DNA from: Trichosphaerium sp. ATCC 40318
Lineage: Eukaryota > Discosea > Flabellinia > Trichosidae
Direction of reading: 5' to 3'
Length of the DNA: 64,000 bases
NCBI GenBank assembly: GCA_038496445.1
Contig: JALMLS010000564.1
Location: 248,001-312,000, forward strand
The number at the start of each line of letters is the position of its first letter. Positions within the stretch are counted from its first letter, which is position 1. The notes below the pieces were generated by a model. That model saw nothing but the letters and a program-made list of their open reading frames with translations. It was not told the origin of the DNA and made no database searches. The position numbers were made by a program, and so were the translations under genes. Positions 11,246 to 24,559 of this stretch are shown piece after piece.

Positions 11246-14200
11246 TTATGTTGATAATACATTGTAGTACAGTATATGGTTTACAGTAGTAACTAGACCA
11301 CTTTCTGGTTGTATATCAACACTAGCTGGTTCTTCAGGAGGACGAAGTAGTGCCTCTCTAATAGCCACAACTGAATTTCTGATATTTATAATTTCTTGAG
11401 TATGTACATTAGGAATAGACCCTGTCCAATTAACCAACCTAATTAACGGTTTAGTATTACAGACTCTCAATAGAAAATTTGTGTAGTTATCATGTACTAA
11501 CCATTCTAGTCCTTCAGGTAGGACATTAACAAGCATAGCACCTGATCTATGTACATAACCTCCTGGCATTTGACGTGATAAAAAATTTGCTTCAAGAAGT
11601 AAGTTATGTACTGTTTCTCTCTTTTTAGGAGTCAAAGATGTTTCTCCTTCTTCGAGAAGATCAACAAAATATGTTGCTCTGAATGGATGGTACATCTAGG
11701 TATTATCTTTAGGAACTTGAAGTATAAAGTAAAGAAGTTGTCAACATTGACTTACATTCATGTCAACAGGAATTTGAATCAATTCAAACCCTTTACGTTT
11801 AGCTACAACATCCAACCGATGTAAGAAATCTTTAACAACACAACCAGTGCATATCATCCACTAACTCTCAATGAGAACAAAAAACAAACCGAATAAAGAA
11901 AAAAGGAAGAAAAATGTTGTTGAAGTTTTTTTTACAAAACTGGTTTGTACCTGTACTTGTAGCTCATAAACTACACTTGGATGAAACGTCGTAGCATATT
12001 TTATATGTAGCCACTCATAGCGATCCGTATCAGTTGATTGCTTAAAGTCTACTCGAGCAATCTACAAAGTTTAGTATCAAATAAAACGCAAAAAGAGCTT
12101 AGCATACAGCTGTTGCTCCCCTCTGTCCGGCATCTCTGTGGATATCTTCGCTACTCTGAGATCTATGCCACATCTTTGAAGGCTCTTTCTTGAGGCTAGT
12201 AGCATGGTTCTTTATGCTAAAGGTTGCGCTCTACATAATACGTTAAGCTTTTGAAAAAAAAAGCTGAAGTCTGAGGCTTACTCTATTCAAGTATTGTTTT
12301 GCCATATCTCCAGCACGAAGTGTATTACGAAAATAATATTCTCCGTCATCAAGAACAACGTCAGATGTATTAATACCAGAAATATAACCTTCGTCCAAAA
12401 GTTGATTTGCAACATGACTAGCATTCACTCTTGAATTAAGACTCTAAACAAGGGATTAAGGTAAGCAAAGATTTTAAGTAGGTCTTCGTACAGAATGCTC
12501 GTTCTCTAACAACCAGTCTATGCACGCTTTCCCCGTGAAAACAGCCTTCTTATGAGCCATATGAAGGACAACGCCTTTTTCTGCATCAGCCATAACTTGA
12601 ACAATGTTCCTGAGCTATTTGTTCGAAAACAGTTAGTCTTAAAAAAGAACAGAATTTCTCCGTCAATAGTACCTCATCACTTCCTAGTCCAGGGTGTAAC
12701 TTATTGTTGTGTGCTTGGTAATAAATTAATTGGTTCAGGAGATTATCATATCTTGTAATGGTTACCTATATCAACATTTATGACACCTAAACTCTTTTCT
12801 GGTGGATGTTTTGTAACCCTCTTTTGTAGGTACTCAATAACCTCTAGAAAATTCTTTATAATTTTATCAACAGGTGTGCTAATATCTAAAGGAACAAGCA
12901 TAAGCTGAACCCTCCAATACTTTAAAGACTCTGTAAAGTTAGATATATAACCAGCAACAACTTGGTCAGCTGTATTCCATCTATACTGAGAACGTGACCT
13001 TGTCAAGTCATAATGAAGTGAAACATATTGCTCAGATCGTTGTGCTATTAATAAACGAGTAAATCACGTGACCAAAGAAAAAAAAGAAAAAGGAGATCCA
13101 GCCGTACCTGTTGTATAACGACGTGCGAGAGCGTATGTGTAAGGATGTTGAATAACATTAGAACCTTGTTTTTGTTTGTGTAAGTAATGCTTTGCTATAA
13201 TATTATGCTTCTGATGTGGGTCTCTAGATATACAATGAAGGGAGTGACCATACACCAACCAAGTTTTAGTTGCATCTGTTACTCTTTCCCTAATCACAAA
13301 AAGTTATACAACAGTACACCACGCTAAATAAATGATATATGAGGTTCATACGGTACTATTATTTGATAGGTTTGAGCAAGACGTTGAGATATTAGTTCTT
13401 TTTTAAGCTCGTTTATAGATCCTTTGAATAATATTTCAGCTCGTGTCTCATCCAAAGTTATAGTATATGGATACTCAGCGTAATTGTTTAATCTGAAAGA
13501 ATGAAGGGTCCAAAAAAAACTCACAAAAACAAAATTAGAAGACATTTCTGCTTGTAATGTCGAAAGGATACAACTCTTTTTGTGATGGGAACCAGTTCGT
13601 CGTGATTGGTAATGCAGCTGGTTGCGTTAAAGACTTCCAATGCGGTCCATTGGGGTTTGTTTCAACTACTGCATACGGAACTAGGCAACAGTTAGTGATC
13701 TCGTTGTGTGGAATCCTTACTTGGTGAATTGTTTGGAAATAAATGAATCCATCGCCTTCTGCTCACGCTTTCTTTGTTATACCATTCATCTGGGTAAGGT
13801 GGTTGGAAGGGATTGAATGTGAACTTTGTTAAGCCTTCTTGAGGAGACCTTGATTCCGCTTTTGAAGAGCGGCTCTGAGCCTACAAACATTGTTGGTTTT
13901 GCCTCATTTTGTGCAATTCAGTACTCACACTTCCAAGAAACTGGTTGTTAGAGGCCACAGGAGAAAATGAGAAATTTTGCATATTTGGAGAGCGATGTGA
14001 GGGCGACACTAGACAGGAAAAGCAGTGAGATGAAATTGTACAAAACAAAAAAAATATGAAAGCAGATTTTTTTTTTCACGCACGTGAAATGCCTTGTGAC
14101 CTTGCTGAAGACGAGTACATCTTATACTGTAAAGCCCTTGTTCGTCGCTTATCCATCTTTTGATGTTGCTTTATTTGAAACACCTTTATTCACGTCAAAC

Positions 14201-16300
14201 CAATTGTATTTGCGTGAAAGGGTGTTACAATATTGGATTACCTTCTCATCGTGTAAATCCATCGACACACCAAAATCACATTTTGGAAGGACTGGAGGCG
14301 CTAAAATATTAGTTCGATTCCCCTAGAGAATAATCTTAAACTTGTGAGTTAGACGTCTAAGAAACTTACTTGCGATTTCTTGTTTGGTACAAATTCAGTC
14401 TTCATTGGCATACGTGCTTTAGGTTCAAACTCGTTTTTACTTATGTCATATAAGTGATTAAACATGAACTGACCACGCACCTGGACTCAATAGGTGTAGG
14501 TAAATGTATTTCATAGTTGAAGAAAAACATGTAGATCCAATACGCAGTACGATACACAGCTTCCTAAGGAAAGTAAGTATACAAAACTAGAATGAAAGAC
14601 ACACGATAAGTACCTTTTTGGAGTCACCTTTTACAAGGAATAATGGTGTGAAATGTAGTGGTTGCTCACCTAGGCAAACAACATCCGCAGCTACCTAGAA
14701 ATACAGCTTAGATCCTGATTAAAAGAGAATACAAGCGAAAGCTTACACCATTGTCGTTCATTTTTTGTTTGGCAATAACAGCCAATTTGTTATCAACCTC
14801 AAATACACCACAGCCAGGTGTCACAATGATTATAATCTAAGTAACCATAAGACCGAATAAATTTCGAGTTTAATCCAGTTGACATACCTGACCGCATCTA
14901 GTCATATCCCTGTCTCTGAAATGCTACAAACAAAACCATTACAACTTTGCAAGGATAACAGCCATACTTTTTCAAAATCTAATGCAGCCAAGCAAATACA
15001 CTCTAGTAGTGGTGATTGACTCGCTGAAGCATTGGTACCAAGAGCAGTTGGAGAGTCACTACCATTTCTCCAGTTCATAATACTTGGGTATTGCACAAAT
15101 TTTTGCTATGTATACAAGTAAGCTATACAACAACTCTTATATTACGAAAAGTGTCAACCACTACAAACCTTAACCATAGTTGTTACACTATCCCAATCAC
15201 CACGTATATCCTCACAAATAACTGTATAAAAGTCTTGGTAATGCCATCCGTTAGCGTCAACTAGTAGTCTTTCGCTAGGTAACTGGGACGCTTCCCAAGG
15301 CGTATAGAAAGTACGAGAAGTGAATATCTAAAAACCTTGAATGGAAAGTTGTATACAAAAAAAAGTCAAAAATTTCTTACGACTGTCAACGAATGATGTG
15401 TTCCTTGCTTTTCCCATTTTTGGAATAACACTGCCATGAACCCATGTAGCTTTGCATTGAATAAATACGAATAAAAACCAACAAGTTTGTATAAAATAAA
15501 GGCATGTGCGTACAGCTTTTTCAAAGTGAAGATACCCATTATTTGAGTAATCCCACATTTCTCTACTCATTTGAATGTACAATATTATTTTAGCTGATGC
15601 AGATCTTAAAACTACACGTGTTTCATCTGTTACAAGACCAGACTTTATATTCTCTCCATTCTTTGATACTAGGTCACCAACAGTCATCTACGCCCATGTA
15701 AGTAAGTAGTTCTAGGGAACCACTAAACAGTACCATCAAACCTTTGAAAAATTCAACACGTTTACCAATGTATGTCGTTTTAGCAATAAGCTGATTTTTT
15801 AGACGCCACATGTCACTTCGGCCAACGTATGAGTCTCTAAATGTCAACATTACTAGTGCTAACTCTACATCTATCGTAGTAGTCAGGTATTTTAACATGT
15901 TCGTTATAGAATGTCATTGTAACGTCACTATATCACTAGCGCATTGAGCAGTAGTATAGTACCTTCTTGTTCGGCTGGTTCAGCATAAATGGATTCTCTA
16001 TGCTCTAATTTAAATGTTTTCGCCACTGGCTCGCGTATACTTATCGCTAAGCCGGGGATTGCTAGAAAGAGTTACAAAAAATTGTTAAGCTGTCAGCATT
16101 GCTCCAAAATGCTATCCACGCGTACTATTAGTGATCCAACCGATTGCTACGTGAAAACGCTCTATACGGTCATTGTACAAACTCAAAATGTCACCTTCTT
16201 TTGCGTTTGGGAAGAAGTCTGGGTGTACAACCAAATCATGGTCATGGTTTTTGTGTACCCACGCCCTGAGCTGTTTTTGCTTCTCTTTGCGCCCACTCAT
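11246..16300 (-). CDS. DEPDC5: DEPDC5/Iml1, GATOR1 complex subunit
   Basis: Exons match DEPDC5/Iml1 in order: 'LRAWVHKNHDHDLVVHPDFF' at the N-terminus (16300), 'LTFRDSYVGRSDMWRLKNQL', 'LVTDETRVVLRSASAKIILY' and 'IQMSREMWDY' (Iml1 N-terminal domain), the von Willebrand A-like part 'IIVTPGCGVFEVDNKLAVIA' (about 14830), 'LISQRLAQTYQIIVPYEP' (about 13390), the DEP domain 'LLDEGYISGINTSDVVLDDG' (about 12250-12430), and the C-terminal 'QWMICTGCVVKDFLHRLD' with 'RKGFELIQIPVD'. The stop is at 11246. GATOR1 (DEPDC5-NPRL2-NPRL3) is the GTPase-activating complex for Rag GTPases and shuts off TORC1 when amino acids are short; it acts on lysosome or vacuole membranes. About 20 introns of 40-80 nt are present. 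I estimate about 1,300 residues, somewhat shorter than the animal protein. It is divergently arranged with the next gene, 161 bp away. Confidence 0.93.
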
Positions 16301-16461
16301 CTACAACATACACAACGCCTCAAACTTGCCGCTTGTACGCATACATCAACTCCTTGTCAAGCCTGAAATGAAAGCTGTGATAATACTTCAGCAGCGAAGC
16401 TTCTTGACTTGCAATTCCGTTAAAAATTGTGTTAAAGCGCTGCAATAATAAACACAAAATT

Positions 16462-17085
16462 ATGGCTGACAAAAAAGACGACTACCTAAAGGCCGGTAGC
16501 AAAAAGAAGAGCAAAAAAAAGAAGTATAGGAAGTCTCGCGAAATAACGTCGCCACCGCTATCGCCAACTGGAACGCACTTAAAGAAAAGCGGTAGTGACG
16601 CCACTAGAGAGAGAACTGGTTCTGGTGTAGTGGATATTTTCGGTGTAGGCGTTGGTGTAGCACATGAAGAGCAAGAACTGGAAACAGCAATACCCATTCG
16701 CAATGGCAAAGGTAATTATCCGGTCGCCAAAAAAAGCACTAAACATGCTCGCTAATTTCTGTCTGCTTCTTGTACACTAATAACGCACGACTGACCCTAC
16801 TTAGACAAGAAAAAGCGTAAAGGACTACAATTGTCTTCTAAAAAATACAACAAGGACAAAATGCGCAAAGAAGAACATAAACTGCAAATGCAGCGCCGAG
16901 CAGAACTGTTAAAACAAGTTGCACAATTAGAAAAGGCTAAAAAGAAGGAGGACCGCGCTACAAAGGACAAGATGATTGATTTACTGACTAGTTTGATTGA
17001 AATGGGTAAATACAGGCAACCTCCAAAGCCTGAAAGGTCCTTTACATGGCTAGAACCAGGCCACAAGCCTCCACCAGTGACATAG
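16462..17085 (+). CDS. Lys-rich coiled-coil protein, unknown function
   Basis: Two exons (16462-16711 and about 16804-17085) joined by a GTAATT..TTAG intron give a protein of about 177 residues. The first half is very basic ('MADKKDDYLKAGSKKKSKKK'), then Ser/Thr/Pro-rich with a Gly/Val patch. The second half is a charged helix ('EEHKLQMQRRAELLKQVAQL') ending in 'ERSFTWLEPGHKPPP'. No family was recognised. The composition suggests a cytoskeletal or nucleic-acid-associated accessory protein, but that is only a guess. The splice restores one frame across the helix boundary, which supports the model. Confidence 0.65.
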
Positions 17086-17293
17086 TCACGTAGGCAGAAA
17101 ATAACTCGAAGTTAACTCCACTTGACATGCAACTTTATGCAAATATGGGTGTTGTTGTTTTTCTTTTGTAAATACTGTACACTACAAGAATGAAGTAAAC
17201 CAAGGCGTCGTGCGTTACGCAGTCACCAATTTTTTGTCGTTTAGCATTTTTTGACTTTAGACAAAAATAGACTTTTGTTGCTAGTTGAATTGG

Positions 17294-18016
17294 ATGGCTA
17301 ACAACGGAGCGAGTGACGCAGAACCAGCCCCTCAACCAGGGTTACGTACGTACATGAGAAACGTGGTACAGACAGTTCGTTAAGTAAAAGTAGCTACGAA
17401 TACTGAGCAAAATGAACCATTAGAGGCGCAAAACGAAACAGACGATGTATACGATAGATTGAAGCAATTTACTGAGGTTTGATATTTGTACGCTCGATAA
17501 TTTAACGTAAGCAAGAAATTATGCAATATGGACGATAATTTGGGCATGGATGAACATGAGCGCAAGTCGATAGCAAGTGACATCTTAAAAGCCCAAACAT
17601 TACACATGACAGATCAACTACGCGCTGCTCAAATGCAACAATTGGTCGAAGAATGCCGTACACGCGAAATGGAATGGTAATCTAACAAAAAAATCATGTA
17701 ACTTGACATCTGCCTCAGGAAATCGCTTGCGGACCTCTTTCAACAATACAAGGACAAGATGAGTACCGAGATGGAAGAAATGAGAGACGCAATAATACAG
17801 TACAGAGAGAACAAGCAAGAGCTTGAGAAAACACTTCACAAAGCGAACTTGGAGAACAAGAAGCTAACAACAAAGATTATGATGTACGAAGACGTCGTGG
17901 TCACAATGAAAATGAACCATCAGAGAAAACAGAACCTAGCCCGAATGCAAGACGAAGTTGAGCGCGACGACAAGTTAGTGGCTTCCTTGATTGCCAAGAT
18001 TAATGTGGACGACTGA
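17294..18016 (+). CDS. Coiled-coil protein, unknown function
   Basis: Starting at ATG 17294 ('MANNGASDAEPAPQPG'), short exons lead to 'VATNTEQNEPLEAQNETDDV', then 'DEHERKSIASDILKAQTLHM', and after an intron at about 17678-17719 to a long coiled coil ('EWKSLADLFQQYKDKMSTEM', 'RENKQELEKTLHKANLENKK'). The stop is at 18014-18016. It resembles small axonemal or centrosomal coiled-coil proteins in general character, but no family could be named. The last two exons are secure; the first exon borders (GTACGT donor near 17343, acceptor near 17390) are less so. Confidence 0.6.
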
Positions 18017-18193
18017 ACCCATGAACAGTCACACTGTCGGTTCACTGTTTGCCCTTTGACTACTCGTAGTTGATGCACAATAATAAATAAAATAGCCTTG
18101 CAACAGCGTCATAACGGAAATTGACCATTGTGAGACTGAATCCAATCTATTCAGAAAAAATTGTTTTGTAAAACTTCTCACGCCACTGCGGTG

Positions 18194-21100
18194 ATGAACA
18201 TTCAGATATGGGTTGAGGAGCTTCAGTCTCTATCGAGACAGCTCGATCACGAGCTCTCCCGTTCCGATTATGCTAACTTCTGGGCGATCTTACCGCATAA
18301 GACTACACAGTACCTAACGGTACTGTTAGTCAAGTTAGCGACGTTCTGGAGCGGAGAGCTCGAATGTACGCGGTTAGAAGATATTTTAGCTGATGTTGCT
18401 GGTGGTACTCCTACCAAGCCCGTATTGGCGCCTAACAACAAAATGACAGAAGCTGGTACGCCTAACGTTTATTGCCACTGCGTAACGGTGAAAAGCTTGC
18501 ACAGATAAAGAAGCGACGCTCTTGACCACTTATTTCCTCTCTCTTTACCACAATGACATTGATGCCGAATACTTTCCATTCCAAAGAGCGTTTCGAAGGA
18601 CAAAGAATTTTATCGATTCTTTTAAAGACCGCTTCCAACCAACCCAGGAACAACAGTTCATTTTTGAGGTATTTACTTTTTTCACTTCATAAATGTCACT
18701 CAAATGCTTTGCATTATGTCGTTAAATCGATATTTAATGTTTTGTGAGCTAGGTTTTTCGTATGCTTGGACGTAAAGGTGTTTACGCTAATTTTGTACCA
18801 CCAATGGATATTTTATTATTACACTGTTGTGCCGTTAAATATCCGGCTGATTATGCATTCACTGGACAAAATGCAAGTCACAGTACGTGCCTACAGGAAG
18901 TATTTAATACCTTGGTAACTAAACTTTTTTTTTTTAGTGTCACCTTGTTTGGTACATCCCTACCTCCTTAAACAAGCTCAGAGTTATGGTGGTGATGAAG
19001 CTATTCAAACTATTATTACATTACTCAAACAACCATTTGATGAGCGCGTTTCTGTGCAACTACTGCACTTATTAAAATCGTTATTAACTTCAGTACGAAA
19101 TCATCACCAATTTTTTTCTTAGGCTAACATGCAGCTAGACTGCTCAAGTATTTCCATCAGTTATTGAACAAGCAATTCAAGTGGTCAAACAATTTTATCT
19201 ATGGCCTCAGCCTTATTGCAGTTTCGCTAGAGAGATTTTAAAGTTACTTACAATCGAAAAAAAATCACCTGGTTTTTCTCTTAGATCAGCTCTACTGAGG
19301 CAACAACCGAAATTGCAACCTCGTGTTACGCACTCTAGCAATAGCAGGTACGTATTACCATAACCGAACGATGAAAGACGCTAAGTGAGATTGTATAGAC
19401 TCTCTGAAAACGAAGTATACTTATTTATCGATAACAAGTGTGAAGCTGCAACTGGTGTGGGAGAAGTACTCCAAGCGCTTTCAGCGCCTTCAGGTTCAAT
19501 CAAAGACGCAAAGATTGGCATAATTACAGGTGAAAATAAAGAAGCCAAGAAAAAAATAGTACTCATTTATTTTGGTTGTAGGCGTATTCTGTAGCTGCCT
19601 GGATATGAAACCCGAACAAATATTACTTGATGATTGTTCTAATGAACATATTGACGCGTTTTACTCTAAAGCATTGATGATAATGAATCAAGCAATGATG
19701 AAGTACATGAAATTTTATTTTTGTTACAAAAAGGTAATTAACTCTGTCCAGGCGCGACGGTGAAGCCCAAGCCTATTATAGAAAGGCTTTAAACGATTTA
19801 CGGATTGAGATTGAGTCTTTAAACAGTAATACACGTAGCAACGGACGCCCTAGCGTAGGCAGATTCGCTAAAAAGACACCGTATGTCTTTCTTTAATCCT
19901 CGGGATTAATAATTTTTTTGATTTTCAAAAAAAAAATATTGCTAACTCCTTATTAAGCCAATTTCCGCTTGATTTTAATATTCATTATGTTGACTCGGAT
20001 TGTAAGACCGGTGTTTCTAAGCGTCTGAACGGCTGGTTTGATAGGCAATCAACTATGGTTTTGAGAAAGGTATTGGAGCAATATAAACATGTATCATTAC
20101 AACAAGGCTGGTATGTTTTTATGATCAATTAATTACGTTTCCTTTATTCATTCCCTTTAGGAAGCAACTACATACAGTGCGTATAGGCATCATTGGCAAT
20201 GATGCAACAATACATACAATTGTTAGCTCGTACTTGGTTTTACGTATGAAGGACGCTAGCTTATTTGATACTATCGATTTGCGTTTTTTTTTCGTTCCTA
20301 CTTCAAACTCTACCTTGGCTCGTTACTTGAGCAGTCACGATGGATGGTATGCGCGTAATGTAATGGTTTTATCTGGTGCTGTTTTATCACTATTGCCTCG
20401 AAACATGCAGGTACGCGAAATGGTTGAAACTATTTTATTTTTATTTACTTTCATCTACAGAGGCAGATAAGGACTCTACGTGATAATGATGTTAGTAATT
20501 TACCACAAGCATCCCCTGGCACAGGAAAGCAAGGTTCCGTTTGCGACCCTTCGTTTGTATTGCGTACACAGTTATCTCACTACATCCGGTACGTAATGAG
20601 TCGTTTTTTTGTTCTTGCTTCTTTTGTTAGTTTACTGGCTAACCATTATTTTAGTGAGGCGCGATGGCCATGTAGGATGAATATGTACATATGTCGTTGT
20701 ACTAGGAAGAATCAAGAAACGACAATTCCTTTTGCTCTACGCGCTGATATCACTATGAGTTCAGATCCGTCTCGACCTAATACTAGTCGTAGTCAATTCA
20801 ATATTAAATATGTTCACGTATGTGCTTGCACTACAGTATGAATTTTTGACGTTTTTTAGGTTTCTCAAAACGGAAATTTGCTTGCGAATCAAATTGGAGA
20901 TAAAGAACGGGTACTGTACTCACTTGTTTGTTAGTACACGCTAACTTGTATAGAATTGTCGTTCTATCTCACTCGTATCTGTTCCTCGCCCTGAAGAAAG
21001 CGAATTACTTGGTTCTGTAACCCCTTCTAAGCCTTGGTTAGAACTTTTTGTTGAAGAGGTATGCCGTCCCATTCCATGATTTTTTTTTCAATGCTGACGA

Positions 21101-21370
21101 GGTTTATAGCGCCACAGTCAGTTGCGTGTACATGTCACAGAGTGTGAGATTACCATTAAAGAATCTCGCTCACAATTTTTCATCGTATTGGATGATAAAA
21201 CGCAAGTCTATGGACCATTCACTAAGATAAAGTACGCGAGTGCTAAGTGTTAATTTGCGAAGCTCATTTTTTTTTTCAGGATTACTCCAGCATACATGGA
21301 TGGTGACGTTGGCCCTGTATTTTCGTTCCCTGTAATGGCATTCTTGCCATTTGTAACACAGGCAACGTAG
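18194..21370 (+). CDS. PI3-kinase gamma regulatory subunit p101-like (PIK3R5/6 family)
   Basis: Several blocks align with vertebrate p101/p84 in the right order: 'FYLWPQPYCSFAREILKLLT' followed by 'KSPGFSLRSALLRQQPKL' (p101 has WPVPYC.. and a similar stretch), 'RIGIIGNDATIHTIVSSYLV', 'DLRFFFVPTSNSTLARYLSS', 'HDGWYARNVMVLSGAVLSLL', and a C-terminal beta region ending 'FPVMAFLPFVTQAT'. In animals this subunit binds the p110 gamma catalytic chain and lets Gbeta-gamma from GPCRs activate it at the plasma membrane. The N-terminal helical part starts at ATG 18194 ('MNIQIWVEELQSLSRQLDHE'). A GTACGC..ACAG intron (about 18457-18506) joins it to 'YHNDIDAEYFPFQRAF'. About 15 short introns give an estimated 800 residues, close to the usual 750-880. 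Without a search I call it p101-like. The catalytic partner is not in this window. Confidence 0.82.
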
Positions 21371-21602
21371 AGGGGTTCTTTTTTTTTTGAAGACATAATT
21401 GTCTTATTGTGTTTCTACTTTCTTACTAAGCTTGTAAATAAATTACTGATTTTTCTAACGACCTCTTTTCAAACTACTGTTCGTACGGTAATACTATTTG
21501 AAAACTGGAGATAACCAGTTTGGCAAAGCGAAATACTGCGTGTTTAGTTACGCGGCCGTTTTTGGCGGCAATGTCAAACTAAATCATAGTACTATTACCA
21601 AA

Positions 21603-22107
21603 ATGCCCATGAAATCAACTCCAGCTTTTATTAAGAGACGTACTAATAAAGAGGGTGTTAAATACCGTGCTTACATGCGGCTTGCAAAGGCAGGTATAAA
21701 TATTGCAGCACAAAAAGAGCAAAATAAAAGCTCTGGTAAATGTGTAATCCATGGGATGAAAGTTGGTACGCGTAATAGCCGTTTTTTCGAAATATTACAA
21801 AAATTGCTGATTATTCCTCACAGAGGTTGTGGATACAGACATGTTCGAGATAGGCAGTGCGTATATTCGCTTTATTGATGCCGCTATGACTCTTGCGGAT
21901 GATGTAATTGCGGAAGCCACAACAAAGGTGAAGGAGGCAGAAGCTGAGCTTAAACGCGTAGAAGCCAGACATAAAAAGTTGCAAGGGAAAATACAAAAAC
22001 GTAAACGCAAAATAAGACGCTTAGAGCGTATTTCTAGAAGGGCATCTGCCAAAATTCGACGTCTCAGAGATGTGAAAGGAGCAGAGTACCTAAGCCAAGG
22101 GCTTTAA
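21603..22107 (+). CDS. Basic coiled-coil protein, unknown function
   Basis: The first ATG in frame is 21603 ('MPMKSTPAFIKRRTNKEGVK'). An intron of about 60 nt (GTACGCG donor near 21764, CACAG acceptor near 21823) keeps the frame into 'VVDTDMFEIGSAYIRFIDAA', and a strongly charged helix follows ('KVKEAEAELKRVEARHKKLQ', then an Arg/Lys-rich stretch) to the stop at 22107. The product is about 147 residues. No family was recognised. The basic C-terminal helix suggests nucleic-acid or tubulin binding at best. Confidence 0.55.
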
Positions 22108-22250
22108 AATGTATTATAAATGTAAAAAACAAGTAAAGGATGTATGTGTAATTTTTTGTTCGTTAAGGGTGACTCAAATAAGCCATCTATTCCGTGAAAA
22201 GTGCTAAAGTCCATTGCTGATTTGCACCTTATCAATCACAAACCGTCACA

Positions 22251-22620
22251 ATGTGCACACGACTTGCAATGACAGTTTGTCCAAGTATGCTGGTTAACGA
22301 TATAGACTGGAGCGCTCAGTGAGTTGGGTAGAATCAGCACAGCTTTGTTAACTTGTGAAAAGGTTTTACGACAAAGATTTTTATTCTCAAACATGGAACG
22401 GTCCTCATGGTTGCTTTGTGCCTTGCGTTTTCCGTACGCCTTATTACTGAATAAATGTTTTAATACGTTTCTAGCGGTTTCTGGTGTAACGTCGTTCGCC
22501 GCAATGCGTTGGGGATTTCAACGAGAAGCGTACAAGCTCTTTTTCTTTTTTGCGCGCTTTTTACACTAACACTGTTTCTGTAGTAAATTGACGCCTGTAC
22601 AACAAATAAAGTACGTGTTT
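22251..22620 (+). CDS. Short spliced gene fragment, unknown (ends uncertain)
   Basis: From ATG 22251 ('MCTRLAMTVCPSMLVNDIDW') a GTGAG..AAAG intron (about 22319-22361) joins in frame to 'FYDKDFYSQTWNGPHGCFVP', and a GTACGCC..CTAG intron (about 22434-22473) continues to 'VSGVTSFAAMRWGFQREA'. Two consecutive splices preserve one sensible frame, which argues for a real gene, but the 3' end past 22530 could not be settled. Possible exons between 22560 and 22935 give weak frames only. No family was recognised. Confidence 0.4.
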
Positions 22621-23010
22621 AAGCAAATGTCAGATTGTTTAAAATAATAAACGTCATTAGCTACACAGATCTCCAAACACCGCAATGGAGCAAGTACTCA
22701 TCAAATAGATGCGTAATACTGATAGAAGGGTACGCGAAAAACAGAATTCTACCAAAGCGGTTTTACAAAATCTCACAAAATCAGTTACTACGAGTGGAAT
22801 GCGCGTCAACCATACTTTTTCTATCATAAACAGCCACAACGCCTATTTCTGCCGGTTGCAGGTATTTACACCAAACATATTGATGCAACACGTACGTACC
22901 TACACCCAAATACTTGCTATTAACGCCATATAGGGCGTGAAATTTACTCCTTTGCGATTATAACAAAACTTGCCCGAACGGACATACAACAAAAACTTAC
23001 ACTGAGATAT

Positions 23011-24207
23011 ATGCCTGCACTTCTAGATAAATCAGCAATACAGGTAAATTAATCAAAAAAAAAAAAAAGCCGAAAACAAAATGTAGCCGTTTTATTTTTG
23101 TTATACGTTATTTATTTTTTTTGTAGACTTGGATTCATGGGTCATTAGAACAAGGTATATCTTGTATAACAACAGAAAGCGAGCCTTCTCGAAACCTAAC
23201 ATAGTACGAACGCTTTTACTACTTATTTAAGCACAAAATCGCTAAAAAGCATTAAAACTAGTCACCCTGTAAATGAAAAGCTTGAAGATGTACGATGGAA
23301 CAGTTATCAATGCAAACATGTATATATACAACAAGGTTATAGCACGTGAGTACTTTATCATGCTGTACATGTTTCTGACGCACGCACAAAACGCGTGAAA
23401 TTGACGTATCTTACTTAATGGTCTTTTCTCCTATTTACGTGTTTTTAGGCCAAGAAAACGAAAAATAGGTTTCTCACCACCAAGACCTGTTAGTCCAACA
23501 ACAAATTGTGCTTCACAATCACGGCCCAGGAAAAGGGCAAAATCGAGCATCAGACCTATGGTGGCTGATAGTCCACCAAAGAAGAAGATTCCTCAGTCAC
23601 TATCGGCTCCAGATTCATTAAAAGAGGCTGCTAAGTTTCCTGTGCGTAGTGGAATACATGTTTACGCGTTCACAGTTACTTAATATTTTTGTAGGTTGAC
23701 TTTGATAAGGAATTTAATATAGACACTGCGTCCTACTTTAAACTGGAGTTAGATTTCGATACTTATACTGGTCTTCGCTTACCAGAGTACGTGTAATTCA
23801 AGATATTTTATGTTATAGCTCTAGAGTATAGTCAGTATGCGTTATGTGCTCTATGTTGTTGTTTGTACTTATTAACTAGTTTTACCCTTCAATTTGTTTT
23901 GAAAGCGTCTTTCAAACCTTTTTGTTGTTTTCTTTTGCTCATGTTGTACTCACAAGGTCTAAAAGGCCGGTGTCGCCAGAAGGCGAGCTCTTAGATTCTG
24001 ATAGGGTATGTTTAACTTGTTAGTTTTCACGTTTTGTCTTTTTTTTTTTTGTGATTTCTGACATTTTTGTTTTAGCATAACCTTTCACAGAGTTTTGATT
24101 CTCTGTCTGTTAAAGATGATAATATGACAGATGAACATAGTAGTAGTGATGGTCGAGAGAGTTTATCGAGAAGCGCTGGGTTGTTTTCTTGGGATAAGCG
24201 AGTGTAG
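23011..24207 (+). CDS. Disordered Ser/Pro/Arg-rich protein, unknown function
   Basis: ATG 23011 opens 'MPALLDKSAIQ', then spliced exons give 'TWIHGSLEQGI', 'EKLEDVRWNSYQCKHVYIQQ', a Pro/Arg/Lys-rich section ('PRKRKIGFSPPRPVSP', 'PRKRAKSSIRPMVADSPPKK') with NLS-like clusters, 'DTASYFKLELDFDTYTGLRL', and a Ser/Asp-rich tail to TAG 24205-24207. Proline-directed (SP) sites are frequent. It looks like a regulatory nuclear protein. The exon between about 23163 and 23280 is not certain. Confidence 0.5.
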
Positions 24208-24559
24208 GAGTAGTTGACTATTTAATGTAGTTAGCCGGAAATTTTACCATGATTGTAAATAGAACAGACATAAATACTTGTATAGTTTTTGATCTTCATT
24301 ATTTTTTTTTAAAGTACGTTTTGAAAGATGAAAAGTACTCAATATCATTTGTGGTTTGTGTAGGCGTTATGTCAGCGCTACAGTAAGCATGACCAAAATT
24401 TGGAATCCTGTTTTCAAAAAAAAGAAATCTGTCGTTGTGCACTATCAACGATACAAATACTATAGGTGCCATTAATTTGCGGTCAAGCACTAACTCAGGT
24501 ATCATGCAATGCTGTATAGAGTGAAGTGAATAGTATCGTTTATTTGAACTGTGGTTGAG
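24208..24559. other. Intergenic region between convergent genes
   Basis: This is an A/T-rich 3'-3' intergenic stretch with a poly-T run near 24300. Nothing coding or structural could be supported. Confidence 0.4.
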
